Source: Sphingomonas sanxanigenens
GTDB taxonomy: Bacteria > Pseudomonadota > Alphaproteobacteria > Sphingomonadales > Sphingomonadaceae
Direction: 5' to 3'
Assembly: GCA_003240855.1 (NCBI GenBank)
Contig: QFNN01000017.1
Location: 1 to 36,498, forward strand
DNA: 36,498 nucleotides
Position numbers and translations under genes: made by a program. Below the pieces are notes generated by a model that worked only from the letters and a program-made list of their open reading frames with translations, was not told the origin of the DNA and did no database searches. Every line of letters begins with the position of its first letter. Position 1 is the first letter of the stretch. Shown piece by piece: positions 8,610 to 16,349 of the stretch.

Positions 8610-9842
8610 CTACATGCCTAGCGCGAGCTCGGTCTCCGCGTTCATGAACGCCGGTTCGTAATCCCGCGCCAATGCACCTGACACGCCCACCTGACGCAGA
8701 GTCTCACGCCAGCCTTCCGATATGTGCCGTGCGGTATCGCGGATGATCTGCCCCGCTTCCTCGGGCGGGATCTCGAAAAACTCGCAGGCTTCAAGCGCGA
8801 GCGCGATGGACCGATCATGCGCGCCGCCCTCCAGGATAGCAGTTTCCAGGTGCGGATTTCGATCCGGTGCGGGGTTCACATCGAACACGGGCGACAACCG
8901 CCATTGGCCTCCTCCAACATAAAGGAAGCCATGGTTTTTCAGATGATCGTCCTTGTTGGACACGAGGATCGTGAAAATCAGGCGCACGAAAAGCTCGCGA
9001 AAATCGGCTTTGGGATCGGCGCCATAGGCACGGATAAAATCGACGATCTCCGTATAAGAGCCCAACTCCGTCCCGGTCTTCCCAAGTGCCGTGCGCGCCG
9101 AGATATAGGGAATCCGGGAACTGCCTCGCCGGTCGAACCGCTGGATCAGCGCGACCGGAAAGGGAGTGTCGGCGAGTTCCAGCCTGGCTGTAGGCGTGCG
9201 AATGCCGCAAGCCTGGGCTAGCCGGAGCGTCGCGACCTCGACCCTTTCGATCGGCTGCTGATCGTGGACCGAGGTGAATTTGGCCAACCATAGCGTATCG
9301 CCGTCCTGGACATTGGCCTTGGGCCGGGCGCCGCCCGAGCCGCCCGCGCCCGCCAATGCCTGCATCTCTTCAGCAGATATCTCCTTACCCTGCTCATAGG
9401 CGCGGGCTATGGCCGTTATCGCTTCCAGCTCGACGAGGCGGGGCACGGCGTCACCTGCTTTACCACGGATGATCTCTCCATCGTCCCCCTGGAATCGCAG
9501 TGCGCCCTGACGACAAGCGTCGTCGGACAGCGTCAGATACTCAAACTCGGTCAGACCATTGCCATAGGCACGTTCGAGAAGGCGCCGTCCCCAACTGTCC
9601 GGCGCGGCATCCGCAAAGACGCCTGCGAGCGCATCACGCGTGTTCCCTGGCTGGCCCGATGCATGAAAAGGGCCGCCTTCCAGGGGAAGATCCGGCTGCA
9701 CGGCGAAGGCGCGGGGATTTTCGATCCAGGCAGCGTCATAGGCAAAGGTCGAGAACTGCCGCGGCCCCGCTGCTGTGAAACGCAGCTGACCGACGGGCAC
9801 ACGTCGGTCGCCAAGAACAACCTGGGCAGCAAACTCCGCCAT
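8610..9842 (-). CDS. hipA: HipA-family serine/threonine kinase toxin
   Basis: This 410-residue kinase has the N-terminal HipA couple domain, a Gly-rich loop GGSGGARPKA (about residues 168-177) and the ATP-binding Lys188 in LAKF. The catalytic loop is SNKDDHLKNHG (295-305) and the Mg-binding motif SPVFDVNP is at 317-324. In E. coli, HipA phosphorylates glutamyl-tRNA synthetase and triggers persistence; other HipA homologues have other tRNA-synthetase targets, so the target here is open. All catalytic residues are present, so it looks active. The ATG overlaps the stop of hipB by one base (TGATG), giving strict antitoxin-first coupling. Confidence 0.95.
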   Translation of the reverse strand: MAEFAAQVVLGDRRVPVGQLRFTAAGPRQFSTFAYDAAWIENPRAFAVQPDLPLEGGPFHASGQPGNTRDALAGVFADAAPDSWGRRLLERAYGNGLTEFEYLTLSDDACRQGALRFQGDDGEIIRGKAGDAVPRLVELEAITAIARAYEQGKEISAEEMQALAGAGGSGGARPKANVQDGDTLWLAKFTSVHDQQPIERVEVATLRLAQACGIRTPTARLELADTPFPVALIQRFDRRGSSRIPYISARTALGKTGTELGSYTEIVDFIRAYGADPKADFRELFVRLIFTILVSNKDDHLKNHGFLYVGGGQWRLSPVFDVNPAPDRNPHLETAILEGGAHDRSIALALEACEFFEIPPEEAGQIIRDTARHISEGWRETLRQVGVSGALARDYEPAFMNAETELALGM

Positions 9843-10219
9843 CAGAACGACGCTCCGTCAGGATCGACCACGTCATCGAGCGCGCGCGTCGGATCCGACT
9901 TGGCCTTTTGCCTTCTGATCCTCGTCGTGAAAGACTTGCCTCGCTGCGGCAGGCGCTCGTTAGAAAGCGCAAGCCCCAGATCATCCTTGCGGACATCGAT
10001 CAGATCGGCCAGCCGCTCGAGAAGCCCAAGGACCACCAGCACATCCGCAAGCGTCCCGATAGCAACGCCAGGGTCGCCTTTTTCGAGCCGCGCGATCGAA
10101 CTGGCCGATGTTCCGGCGCGCATGGCCAGGTCCGCAACCGCAATACTGCGCCGTAGCCGCGCATTTCGAATGTCCTGGCCAAGCCTTTCGAGGGCTGGTC
10201 CGACCTTTGGCGAGCCCAT
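9842..10219 (-). CDS. hipB: HipB-like HTH antitoxin
   Basis: This 125-residue protein has an XRE-type helix-turn-helix at about residues 12-66 (IRNARLRRSIAVADLAMRAG then SSIARLEKGDPG). A basic, flexible C-terminal tail (RIRRQKAKSDPTRALDD) may contact HipA or be the degradation tag. It lies directly upstream of hipA with a one-base overlap, the standard hipBA order. HipB proteins repress their own operon and neutralise HipA. A palindrome 25 bases upstream of the start is a likely operator. At 125 residues it is longer than E. coli HipB (88), mostly because of the tail. Confidence 0.9.
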   Translation of the reverse strand: MGSPKVGPALERLGQDIRNARLRRSIAVADLAMRAGTSASSIARLEKGDPGVAIGTLADVLVVLGLLERLADLIDVRKDDLGLALSNERLPQRGKSFTTRIRRQKAKSDPTRALDDVVDPDGASF

Positions 10220-10243
10220 GACAATGCCCCAAATCTGGTGAAT

Positions 10244-10282
10244 TATGGTACCATATTTGTCATATTTGATGAGTTATGTCAA
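10244..10282 (-). promoter_or_regulatory. hipBA promoter with palindromic operator
   Basis: On the minus strand a perfect TTGACA -35 hexamer (10282-10277) is followed after 17-18 bases by a weak AAATAT-type -10. Just downstream lies the perfect 12-base palindrome TATGGTACCATA (10244-10255). Two direct CATATTTG repeats (10252-10259 and 10261-10268) overlap it. The position matches HipB autoregulation. The palindrome differs from the E. coli HipB operator half-sites (TATCC), so binding is inferred. Confidence 0.55.
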
Positions 10283-10402
10283 GGCTGTGGTGGCCATGTG
10301 AACGCGGAATAACCGGAAACATCCCTTACCCTTCTCCCGGTAGAAGGCAAAATCTGACTAGCGCCTGGCCAACCTCGGCTGGCCTCAGGATGATGGCGAG
10401 AA

Positions 10403-11671
10403 CTATTCCTTCCGCCCCTGCGGGCTCTTTCCGGCATCCAGAAACATCGGGAAGAAGCTGCGCTGGGTCTTCACCTTGATGATGTCATTGACGCCGATCG
10501 TGTTCGCTTTGCGTCTCTCGCCACCGGCTGGCGTGATCACCTCAAGATCGGGGTTCTCGATGATCGCGGCATGGACGTCATCGGCATGCGCCGGCGTGAC
10601 GTTGTAGATGCTCTCATAGAACTCCATCACCGACATGGCATCACCAGCTTCAGTCACGAGACGGGGCACGTCATCGAGAAGCTGGGTCTTGGCCGAGGCA
10701 CGGCCATTGTCGTCGAAGAGATAGAGCATCCCCTCATCATGGCGCGGGTCATAGGACAACATGTTGAGGCCCGATCGGCCGAAGTGGGCCTGAAGGCTGG
10801 CATTGTCGTGGAGGATATTGTTGTAAACTTGCCGTGCCCGATAAGCGTTGGCGAAGTGGATCAGCCAATAGCGCCAGCCGCCAGGGTTGTTGATCGAGAA
10901 CGGACTCACATAGGGCGCGCAAAGCCGGAAAGCGTCGAAGACGATCTTCTCTGCGGTTCCGAGCCAATCCTTCTGGCTCATCAACCCGTCCAGTGCCTGG
11001 ACATCGCCGCTGGCGAGACCGAGATGATCGAGTTGCGCACGCAGGCGCTCCGGCTGGTCTTTCTGGAGGAACGCCAGCAACGAACTGATAACGAAGGTGT
11101 AGAAGATCTCGGCCGCAGGATACGAGTGCATGATGTCAAGAATCGTATTCCGCTCGACATGGCTGTGGCCGCACTGGTCCAGGTTGAAGATCACGCTGCG
11201 ATAGCGCCCTTGCTCCAGGAAACGCTTGATTTTGGGATAGGCGGTTTCGAAAAACTCGTTGAGATACTCGACGCGCAGATGGAGCTTCGGGCAGGTCGCG
11301 ACGATGTCGGCCTGGAGCGGCGCCACATGCGTTTTTAGAAGTTCGATCGCATCACGGCTGGCATCGTTGAAGACCAGCAGGCACTCGACCTCGATCGCGT
11401 TCAAGCCCTGTGCCGCGCGATGCGTGTTCACTGCCTCGGTGGCTCGCTTCAACTCTTCGATGAAAATCAACGGGGAGCCCGATGTCCCGCACTGGTAGCG
11501 GCCGCCCCCGGCGAAGCCATCGACGATGGCCAGCCGAAAACGTTCCTGCTGCGGCAGCTTGCAGCGAACGGTCAGGTAATCGAAGCAATATTCACGGAGA
11601 ATCTTGTGCTTGCGCCGCGAATGCTCCTCAAGCTTTGCGCCGTCAGCCCACTCGTATCGCTTCTCAACCAT
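10403..11671 (-). CDS. tcmP: Three-Cys-motif partner protein TcmP
   Basis: This 422-residue protein matches the TcmP family, defined by always lying beside a three-Cys-motif (Gp37/Gp68, DUF5131) protein, as here. Near the N-terminus the segment IVDGFAGGGRY (49-59) followed by GTSGSPL looks like a Rossmann methyltransferase motif I. IFNLDQCGHSHV at about 161-172 sits where motif IV (usually DPFG or DPPY-like) is expected, but with DQCG. It may thus be a methyltransferase-like or a degenerate enzyme; the substrate is unknown. It starts 26 bases after the DUF5131 gene and is the last gene of the three-gene set. Confidence 0.85.
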   Translation of the reverse strand: MVEKRYEWADGAKLEEHSRRKHKILREYCFDYLTVRCKLPQQERFRLAIVDGFAGGGRYQCGTSGSPLIFIEELKRATEAVNTHRAAQGLNAIEVECLLVFNDASRDAIELLKTHVAPLQADIVATCPKLHLRVEYLNEFFETAYPKIKRFLEQGRYRSVIFNLDQCGHSHVERNTILDIMHSYPAAEIFYTFVISSLLAFLQKDQPERLRAQLDHLGLASGDVQALDGLMSQKDWLGTAEKIVFDAFRLCAPYVSPFSINNPGGWRYWLIHFANAYRARQVYNNILHDNASLQAHFGRSGLNMLSYDPRHDEGMLYLFDDNGRASAKTQLLDDVPRLVTEAGDAMSVMEFYESIYNVTPAHADDVHAAIIENPDLEVITPAGGERRKANTIGVNDIIKVKTQRSFFPMFLDAGKSPQGRKE

Positions 11672-11697
11672 AGCATCCCCCCAAGCCTATCTGACGA

Positions 11698-12480
11698 TCA
11701 CGCAAACGCTTGCGCCGCCGTGGGCATTTCATCCCAGGTCTGACCGCGATATTCGCGGCCGTTCGCCTTTTTCGATCGCTTCTTGTTGTCTTTGCCCCAG
11801 GTCCCCCACTGCTTGAAGAAAAAGGCCGTACCAGCCGACAGGCACTGGACATAAATCTCGTCGATCCATTCCTCCCGGATGGGACGGGCTGACTTCCCGC
11901 TTTCCCCGCCCACGATAGCCCAATGGATGCCGCGCAGATCGACGGTCCCCACAGACCCGATCAAGGGCTCAAACGATATGAAACGGATCGCGGCCGGCGC
12001 AGCACGGACGGCATCGATCCTGCCCACCACGTCCCCGTCTTCGATACTCGTGCCGAGCCAGACGTTCGGCAGCACCTCTCCGATCTTGGTGGCGACCAGT
12101 TCCGCCATGCGCTCGGGCCGCTTCGTCAGAATCTGATAATTATGGCGTGGCGTCTCACGCATTACCTTCCAGACATCGAGAATGAAGGCGTCCGTGACCT
12201 GCTCGTGGAACAGGTCGCTCATCGAATTGACGAAAATCTTGCGCGACTTGCGCCAAGCATAGGGAATCGCAAGCGCATCCCGATCCTCACGCACAACACC
12301 GTTCCAGACCGTTCTCTGCCCGCTCTTGCGGGTCAGGCCGGCATATTTCTGGATGTGCATGGCCTCAAGGCGCTTAGCCATCTCCATGGCATAGCAATGG
12401 GTGCAGCCGGCAGAGATGATCGAGCAGCCGGCAACAGGATTCCATGTGGCGTCCGTCCATTCTATTTGAGTTTCAGCCAT
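11698..12480 (-). CDS. DUF5131 (phage Gp37/Gp68-like) three-Cys-motif protein
   Basis: This 260-residue protein begins with IEWTDATWNPVAGC and has the three-Cys motif C19-x6-C26-x2-C29-Y (CSIISAGCTHCY). The motif resembles, but differs from, the CxxxCxxC cluster motif of radical SAM enzymes. The family (PF07505) occurs in phages and bacteria and may carry an iron-sulfur cluster; no reaction is proven. The downstream ILTKRPERM and GGESGKSARPI segments are typical of the family. It is followed by tcmP and preceded by a DUF6088 gene 36 bases upstream, all on one strand, so the three are probably cotranscribed. Confidence 0.9.
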   Translation of the reverse strand: MAETQIEWTDATWNPVAGCSIISAGCTHCYAMEMAKRLEAMHIQKYAGLTRKSGQRTVWNGVVREDRDALAIPYAWRKSRKIFVNSMSDLFHEQVTDAFILDVWKVMRETPRHNYQILTKRPERMAELVATKIGEVLPNVWLGTSIEDGDVVGRIDAVRAAPAAIRFISFEPLIGSVGTVDLRGIHWAIVGGESGKSARPIREEWIDEIYVQCLSAGTAFFFKQWGTWGKDNKKRSKKANGREYRGQTWDEMPTAAQAFA

Positions 12481-12516
12481 TGCACCCTCCCGTGCGAATT
12501 TCGATCTTTCTAGGCA

Positions 12517-13128
12517 TCATTTCGTCATTTCTCTCGGTTCATACGCGACCCTGCCAACGCTTTGCGCGAGCCATGTCGGAAGCTGCGGCGCGGCGGCGAC
12601 CAGTTCGCCGAACGCACCAGGCGGCATACTCCGCTTCAATGTCTTGAGCGCGGCCTCTGCCTTTTCCGGGCCGAGCCAGGCCAGCGCCCGCACGGCCTCC
12701 CCTGCCGGCCGGTTGGCCAAGGCCAGTTGCCAGCGCGGCGCGTGCCGCAATTCCACGACCTGCTTGCCAAGGTGCATCTTTCGACTGCGCCCGGAGGTCA
12801 GATAGACCGAGCGGACGGGCACCTGCGTCGTCAAGCCAAGGGCGTTCGCCGCGGCGGCGCCGTTCGAGACGATGACCTCCCCCTTTTGAATGGCAAGGGC
12901 CTCTACAGCCTGCTCGACCGAAGGCGTGCGTGTGCCGAACCGGCCGGTGATGGGGCGCAGATAGACGCCACGACCGGCGCGGATGAGTTGCCCGCGCTCC
13001 GTCAGGCGCGACAACGCCTGATCCACGGCCGCCCGGTTTCCAAGGTGCAGCAGGCTCTTGGCGGACACAGGAGCGCCTTCGGGCAAGCCCGCCGCATGCG
13101 ACAAAATCTGTTCGGTCAGCCGGGTCAT
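12517..13128 (-). CDS. DUF6088 / AbiEi-like antitoxin-type HTH protein
   Basis: This 203-residue protein has an N-terminal winged-helix part (about residues 18-55: LLHLGNRAAVDQALSRLTERGQLIRAGRGVYLRP). A C-terminal AbiEi-like region follows, with SVYLTSGRSRKMHLG and WLGPEKAEAALKTL. DUF6088 proteins are usually paired with an AbiEii nucleotidyltransferase toxin in type IV toxin-antitoxin/abortive infection pairs. No AbiEii gene is present here: the next genes on the strand are DUF5131 and tcmP. It may therefore act as the regulator of that pair, or be an orphan. The start ATG at 13128 lies just downstream of a good promoter. Confidence 0.8.
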   Translation of the reverse strand: MTRLTEQILSHAAGLPEGAPVSAKSLLHLGNRAAVDQALSRLTERGQLIRAGRGVYLRPITGRFGTRTPSVEQAVEALAIQKGEVIVSNGAAAANALGLTTQVPVRSVYLTSGRSRKMHLGKQVVELRHAPRWQLALANRPAGEAVRALAWLGPEKAEAALKTLKRSMPPGAFGELVAAAPQLPTWLAQSVGRVAYEPREMTK

Positions 13129-13142
13129 GGTCTTTTCGTGTT

Positions 13143-13174
13143 AGAAAAATACGCAATTTTCTGACAGTTTTCAA
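13143..13174 (-). promoter_or_regulatory. Promoter for the DUF6088-DUF5131-tcmP set, with internal inverted repeat
   Basis: On the minus strand a TTGAAA -35 (13174-13169), a 17-base spacer and a TATTTT -10 (13151-13146) give a near-consensus housekeeping promoter about 20 bases before the DUF6088 ATG. The spacer and -10 overlap an imperfect palindrome with AGAAAA and TTTTCT ends (13143-13162), a likely site for an autoregulating HTH protein such as DUF6088. The promoter lies immediately outside the truncated parB. Confidence 0.6.
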
Positions 13175-13269
13175 GCAACCCTTCTGAAGGGACAGGACCG
13201 GATAAGGGGCGGAAGGCCTTCCCCTGCGGCCGAGCCAGGGTCTCGGCCCACCCCTTCTGCGGGGAGACC

Positions 13270-15132
13270 GCGCCGGTGCCCTGCGTCGTCGGCGACGCCA
13301 ACAGCGACATCCTGGTCGACGAGGTGTCGCTGGTCGAGAACATGGAGCGCGCACCGCTGCATCCACTCGACCAGTTCCGCGCCTTCTTGGGGCTGCGCGA
13401 CAAGGGCATGACCGAGGAAGCCATCGCCGCCGCCTTCTTCGTCGGTGTCAATGTCGTGAAGCAGCGCCTTCGCCTCGCCTCCGTCTCGCCGACTTTGCTC
13501 GATATCTATGCCGAGGATGGCATGACGCTCGAACAGCTCATGGCCTTCACCGTCAGCTCCGACCATGCCCGTCAGGAACAGGTCTGGGAGGCAGTCAAGG
13601 ATAGCTGGCAGAAGGAGCCCTATCAGATCCGTCGGATGCTGACCGAGACCTCGGTACGCGCCTCCGACAAAAGGGCCGTCTTCATCGGCGTCGAGGCTTA
13701 CGAGGCGGCCAGCGGCGTCGTGCTGCGCGACCTGTTCCAGTCGGACGATGGTGGCTGGCTGCAAGATCCGGCCCTGCTCGACCGCCTGGTGGCCGAGAAG
13801 CTGAAGACCACCGCCGACGAGATCGCAAGCGAAGGCTGGAAATGGGTCGAGGCCGCCTTGAGCTTTCCCTACGGCCACCAGCACGGACTTCGGGCGCTTG
13901 TTGGCGTAACGGTCGACCTGACCGAGGAGGAGAGCGCCACCCGCGAAGCGCTGCGCGACGAATACGACCGACTCGAAGCCGAATACGCCGAAGCCGACGA
14001 GTTGCCGGACGAGATCGACGCACGTCTCGGCGAGATTGAACAGGCGCTCGACGCCATCGAGCAGCGCCCGACGATCTACGATCCGGCCGACATCGCCTTG
14101 GCCGGCGTTTTCATCAGCCTCGATGCCGACGGCTCGCTGTCGGTGGATCGCGGCTATGTCCGTCCCGAGGATGAACGTCCCGTCGAGACCGATGGCAGCG
14201 ATGCGCACGAGGTTGACGGTGAAGCGGGCCAGCAGGCCACGCCTGCCGTTCAACGCGCAGTCATCACCATCGGCGGCCAGCCCGCGGATCCGGAGGACGA
14301 TGAGGAGGACGGCATCAAGCCGTTACCCGAGCGCCTCGTTATCGAGCTGACCGCGCATCGCACCTTGGCGCTGCGCAACGCGGTTGCGGAACATCCCGAC
14401 GTCGCCTTGACCATGCTGCTGCACAAGCTGGTCAGCGACACCTTCCGGCGCACCGCACCTGCCGGCTGCCTTGAGGCCCGCGTCAATCATATCTTCTTCT
14501 CGGCACAGTCCGAGGAGTTGAAGGACAGCCCGCCCGCACGCGAGGTCGCCGAGCGACAGGAGCGCTGGGGCAATCACGTTCCCGACGACGACCAGGCTCT
14601 GTGGGACTGGCTCTCCCTGCTCGACCCCGGCACGCGCCTCGATCTGCTCGCCCATTGCGTCAGCTACGGTGTGAACGCCCTGTTCGAGCGGCCCAATCCC
14701 TACAGCGGATCGGGCGTCAGCCAGCATGGGCTGGACGTGCGCCTCTCGCAGGCTGACCGGCTGGCACGAGCCACCGGCCTCGACATGGTGGCGGCGGGCT
14801 GGAGGCCGACGGTCGGCAACTATCTCGGCCGCGTCACCAAGCCCCGCATCCTCGAAGCCGTGCGCGAAGGTGCGGGCGAGCGGGCTGCCCAGCTCATCGA
14901 CCATCTGAAGAAGGGCGACATGGCCAAGGAGGCCGAGCGCCTGCTGGCCGACACCGGCTGGCTGCCGGAGCCGCTGCGCCTGGTCGACCTCGACGATGGG
15001 CAGACCATCGAACCTGGCACGGAGGCAGACGCCGGAGACGATGCCGCCTTGCCGGACTTCCTCAGCGGGGATGGCGACGACGAAACCGATGAGATCGAGG
15101 ACGAAGACACCCTGACGATCGCGGCCGAATAG
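13270..15132 (+). pseudogene. parB: ParB-like partition protein lacking its N-terminus
   Basis: The ICE-type ParB reading frame is clear from TAPVPCVVGDANSDILV (13267 onward) to the stop at 15132, about 620 residues. It includes the Spo0J-type segment LVENMERAPLHPLDQFRAFLGLR, an HTH region (TEEAIAAAFFVGVNVVKQRL) and the long acidic C-terminal part. Relatives recalled from such ICEs are about 700 residues and begin with a ~90-residue ParB N-terminal nuclease-like domain (GGRR motif), which is absent. Upstream the frame runs through unrelated codons into a TGA at 13162. Translation could begin at the GTG at 13276, giving a 618-residue protein, but the CTPase fold would be broken. I call it a 5'-truncated gene that may still be expressed. 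Confidence 0.75.
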
Positions 15133-15185
15133 CTGCTTCAACGCGGGATGGCTCCGGCCGTCCCGCACATTCTCAGATCAACCGC

Positions 15186-15207
15186 AGCCCGGCCATCGCG
15201 CCGGGCT
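15186..15207 (+). other. Hairpin in the leader of the 138-residue gene
   Basis: AGCCCGGC (15186-15193) and GCCGGGCT (15200-15207) form an 8-base perfect stem with a short loop, 21 bases before the ATG at 15229. A weaker hairpin (GCGGGA/TCCCGC, 15143-15166) precedes it just after the parB stop. Together they could end parB transcription or regulate the next gene. Confidence 0.35.
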
Positions 15208-15228
15208 TGCTCGTTTCAGGAGCCTAAC

Positions 15229-15645
15229 ATGGCCGACTATTTCACCCATTTCTCGTGCCTGCTCGACGTCGGCACGCCCGAGAACGCCGCCCGCGCGCTC
15301 GATCTCTACAACCGCCTGTCCGAGGACGGCGCATCGGAGGAACCGCCCTCCGAAGGTTTCCTCCTCTCGATCCAGCCGGAGCATGGCGGCAGCCAGCTCT
15401 GGATGCGTGACGACGTGACCGGCGATCCCGAGCGTCTCATCCACTTCGTGAAGCACTGCGCCGCCGAGTTCGGCCTCAAAGGCAGATGGGGCTTCCAATA
15501 CGCCAACACCTGCTCGAAGCCCCGGCTCGATGGATTCGGCGGGGGCGCGCATGTCCTCGACCTCACCACCGGCGAGACCGTGGACTGGATCTACACCGAT
15601 GGCTGGCTCGATCAGACCATCTCCGGCGAGGGAGGCCCGCTATGA
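15229..15645 (+). CDS. Conserved ICE hypothetical protein
   Basis: This 138-residue soluble protein has no signal peptide or membrane segment. It starts at the ATG at 15229 with the ribosome-binding stretch CAGGAGCC upstream. It contains HFSCLLDVGTPENAARALDL, a GSQLWMRDD segment and a GFGGGAHVLDL loop. Proteins of this kind are found between parB and the DUF6117-like gene in related conjugative elements, but no domain or function is known to me. Its stop overlaps the next start (ATGA), so it heads a tightly coupled three-gene set. Confidence 0.8.
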   Translation: MADYFTHFSCLLDVGTPENAARALDLYNRLSEDGASEEPPSEGFLLSIQPEHGGSQLWMRDDVTGDPERLIHFVKHCAAEFGLKGRWGFQYANTCSKPRLDGFGGGAHVLDLTTGETVDWIYTDGWLDQTISGEGGPL

Positions 15646-15905
15646 GCATCCCCTCCTACGCCCGGACCAATTTCCAGACCCTGCTGCGCGCGGCGGGCGA
15701 CGGCAATCTCGCCCTCATGGAATGCCTCGACGCGGTGACGGGCAGCCCGCGCTACGTCATCTGCGTCGTGGGGCGGGACGATGGCGATTACGTCTTCACG
15801 CCCTTCGGCCATCTCGCCGACGGCAATCCCTATGACGCCTATCTACCGCCCGATCCCGGCGATCCCGAAGGCTTCGTGCGCCCCGAGCCGGGAGAGGCGC
15901 CATGA
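15642..15905 (+). CDS. DUF6117-like small protein
   Basis: This 87-residue acidic protein has the pattern NFQTLLRAAGDGNLALMECLDAVTG followed by RYVICVVGRDDGDYVFTPFGHLADGNPYDAYLPP. That recalls DUF6117, a small family carried by alphaproteobacterial conjugative elements. It overlaps the upstream stop and the downstream start by four bases each (ATGA). The compact two-layer pattern suggests a small binding protein; nothing about its job is known. Confidence 0.75.
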   Translation: MSIPSYARTNFQTLLRAAGDGNLALMECLDAVTGSPRYVICVVGRDDGDYVFTPFGHLADGNPYDAYLPPDPGDPEGFVRPEPGEAP

Positions 15906-16198
15906 CCGACATCGACGCCATCTTCGCGGCGGATCGCCAGCATCCGCCGCACGAACGGTCTCTGCCCTGGCCGGAAACCAGGGACGGCATCACCGTGGTC
16001 ATCGAGCCCAAGCCGCACTGGGCCAACGACATGCGAGCCTTCCGATCCGAGGCTCGCGAATATTGCGCCTATGCCGATTGGGCCGAGAACGGCGCGCGCG
16101 CCAGGTTCTTCGGCCATGTCGACACCTGCGGCAATGACCTGATCCGCAAGGCCCGCGCGCTCGTCGCCTGCGAGATTGCGGACGGACACTGGAACTGA
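15902..16198 (+). CDS. Small conserved ICE protein
   Basis: This 98-residue soluble protein is recognised as part of the same coupled set (ATGA overlap with the previous gene). It contains WPETRDGITVVIEPKPHWANDMRAFRSEAREYC and a second Cys near the end. No family is recognised with confidence. It is followed within 8 bases by a strong rho-independent terminator, so the parB to 16198 group ends here. Confidence 0.75.
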   Translation: MTDIDAIFAADRQHPPHERSLPWPETRDGITVVIEPKPHWANDMRAFRSEAREYCAYADWAENGARARFFGHVDTCGNDLIRKARALVACEIADGHWN

Positions 16199-16205
16199 TC
16201 CCCGG

Positions 16206-16238
16206 AAAAGCGCCCCACCTAACGGTCGGGCGCTTTTT
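16206..16238 (+). terminator. Rho-independent terminator
   Basis: AAAAGCGCCC (16206-16215) and GGGCGCTTTT (16228-16237) form a perfect 10-base stem with a 12-base loop, followed by T residues. It closes the three small genes after parB and separates them from the helicase-RepA ORF, which has its own 110-base leader. Confidence 0.9.
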
Positions 16239-16349
16239 CCATGCCGGCGTCCCGAGAGTGAGAGGGCGGCCGGAACGGGTTTGAGCCGGTGCGGTCGAGA
16301 GAGAGCGCCGCGCGGCTCGTCCGTTTCCGCTCTCCTTAAGGCTCACATC

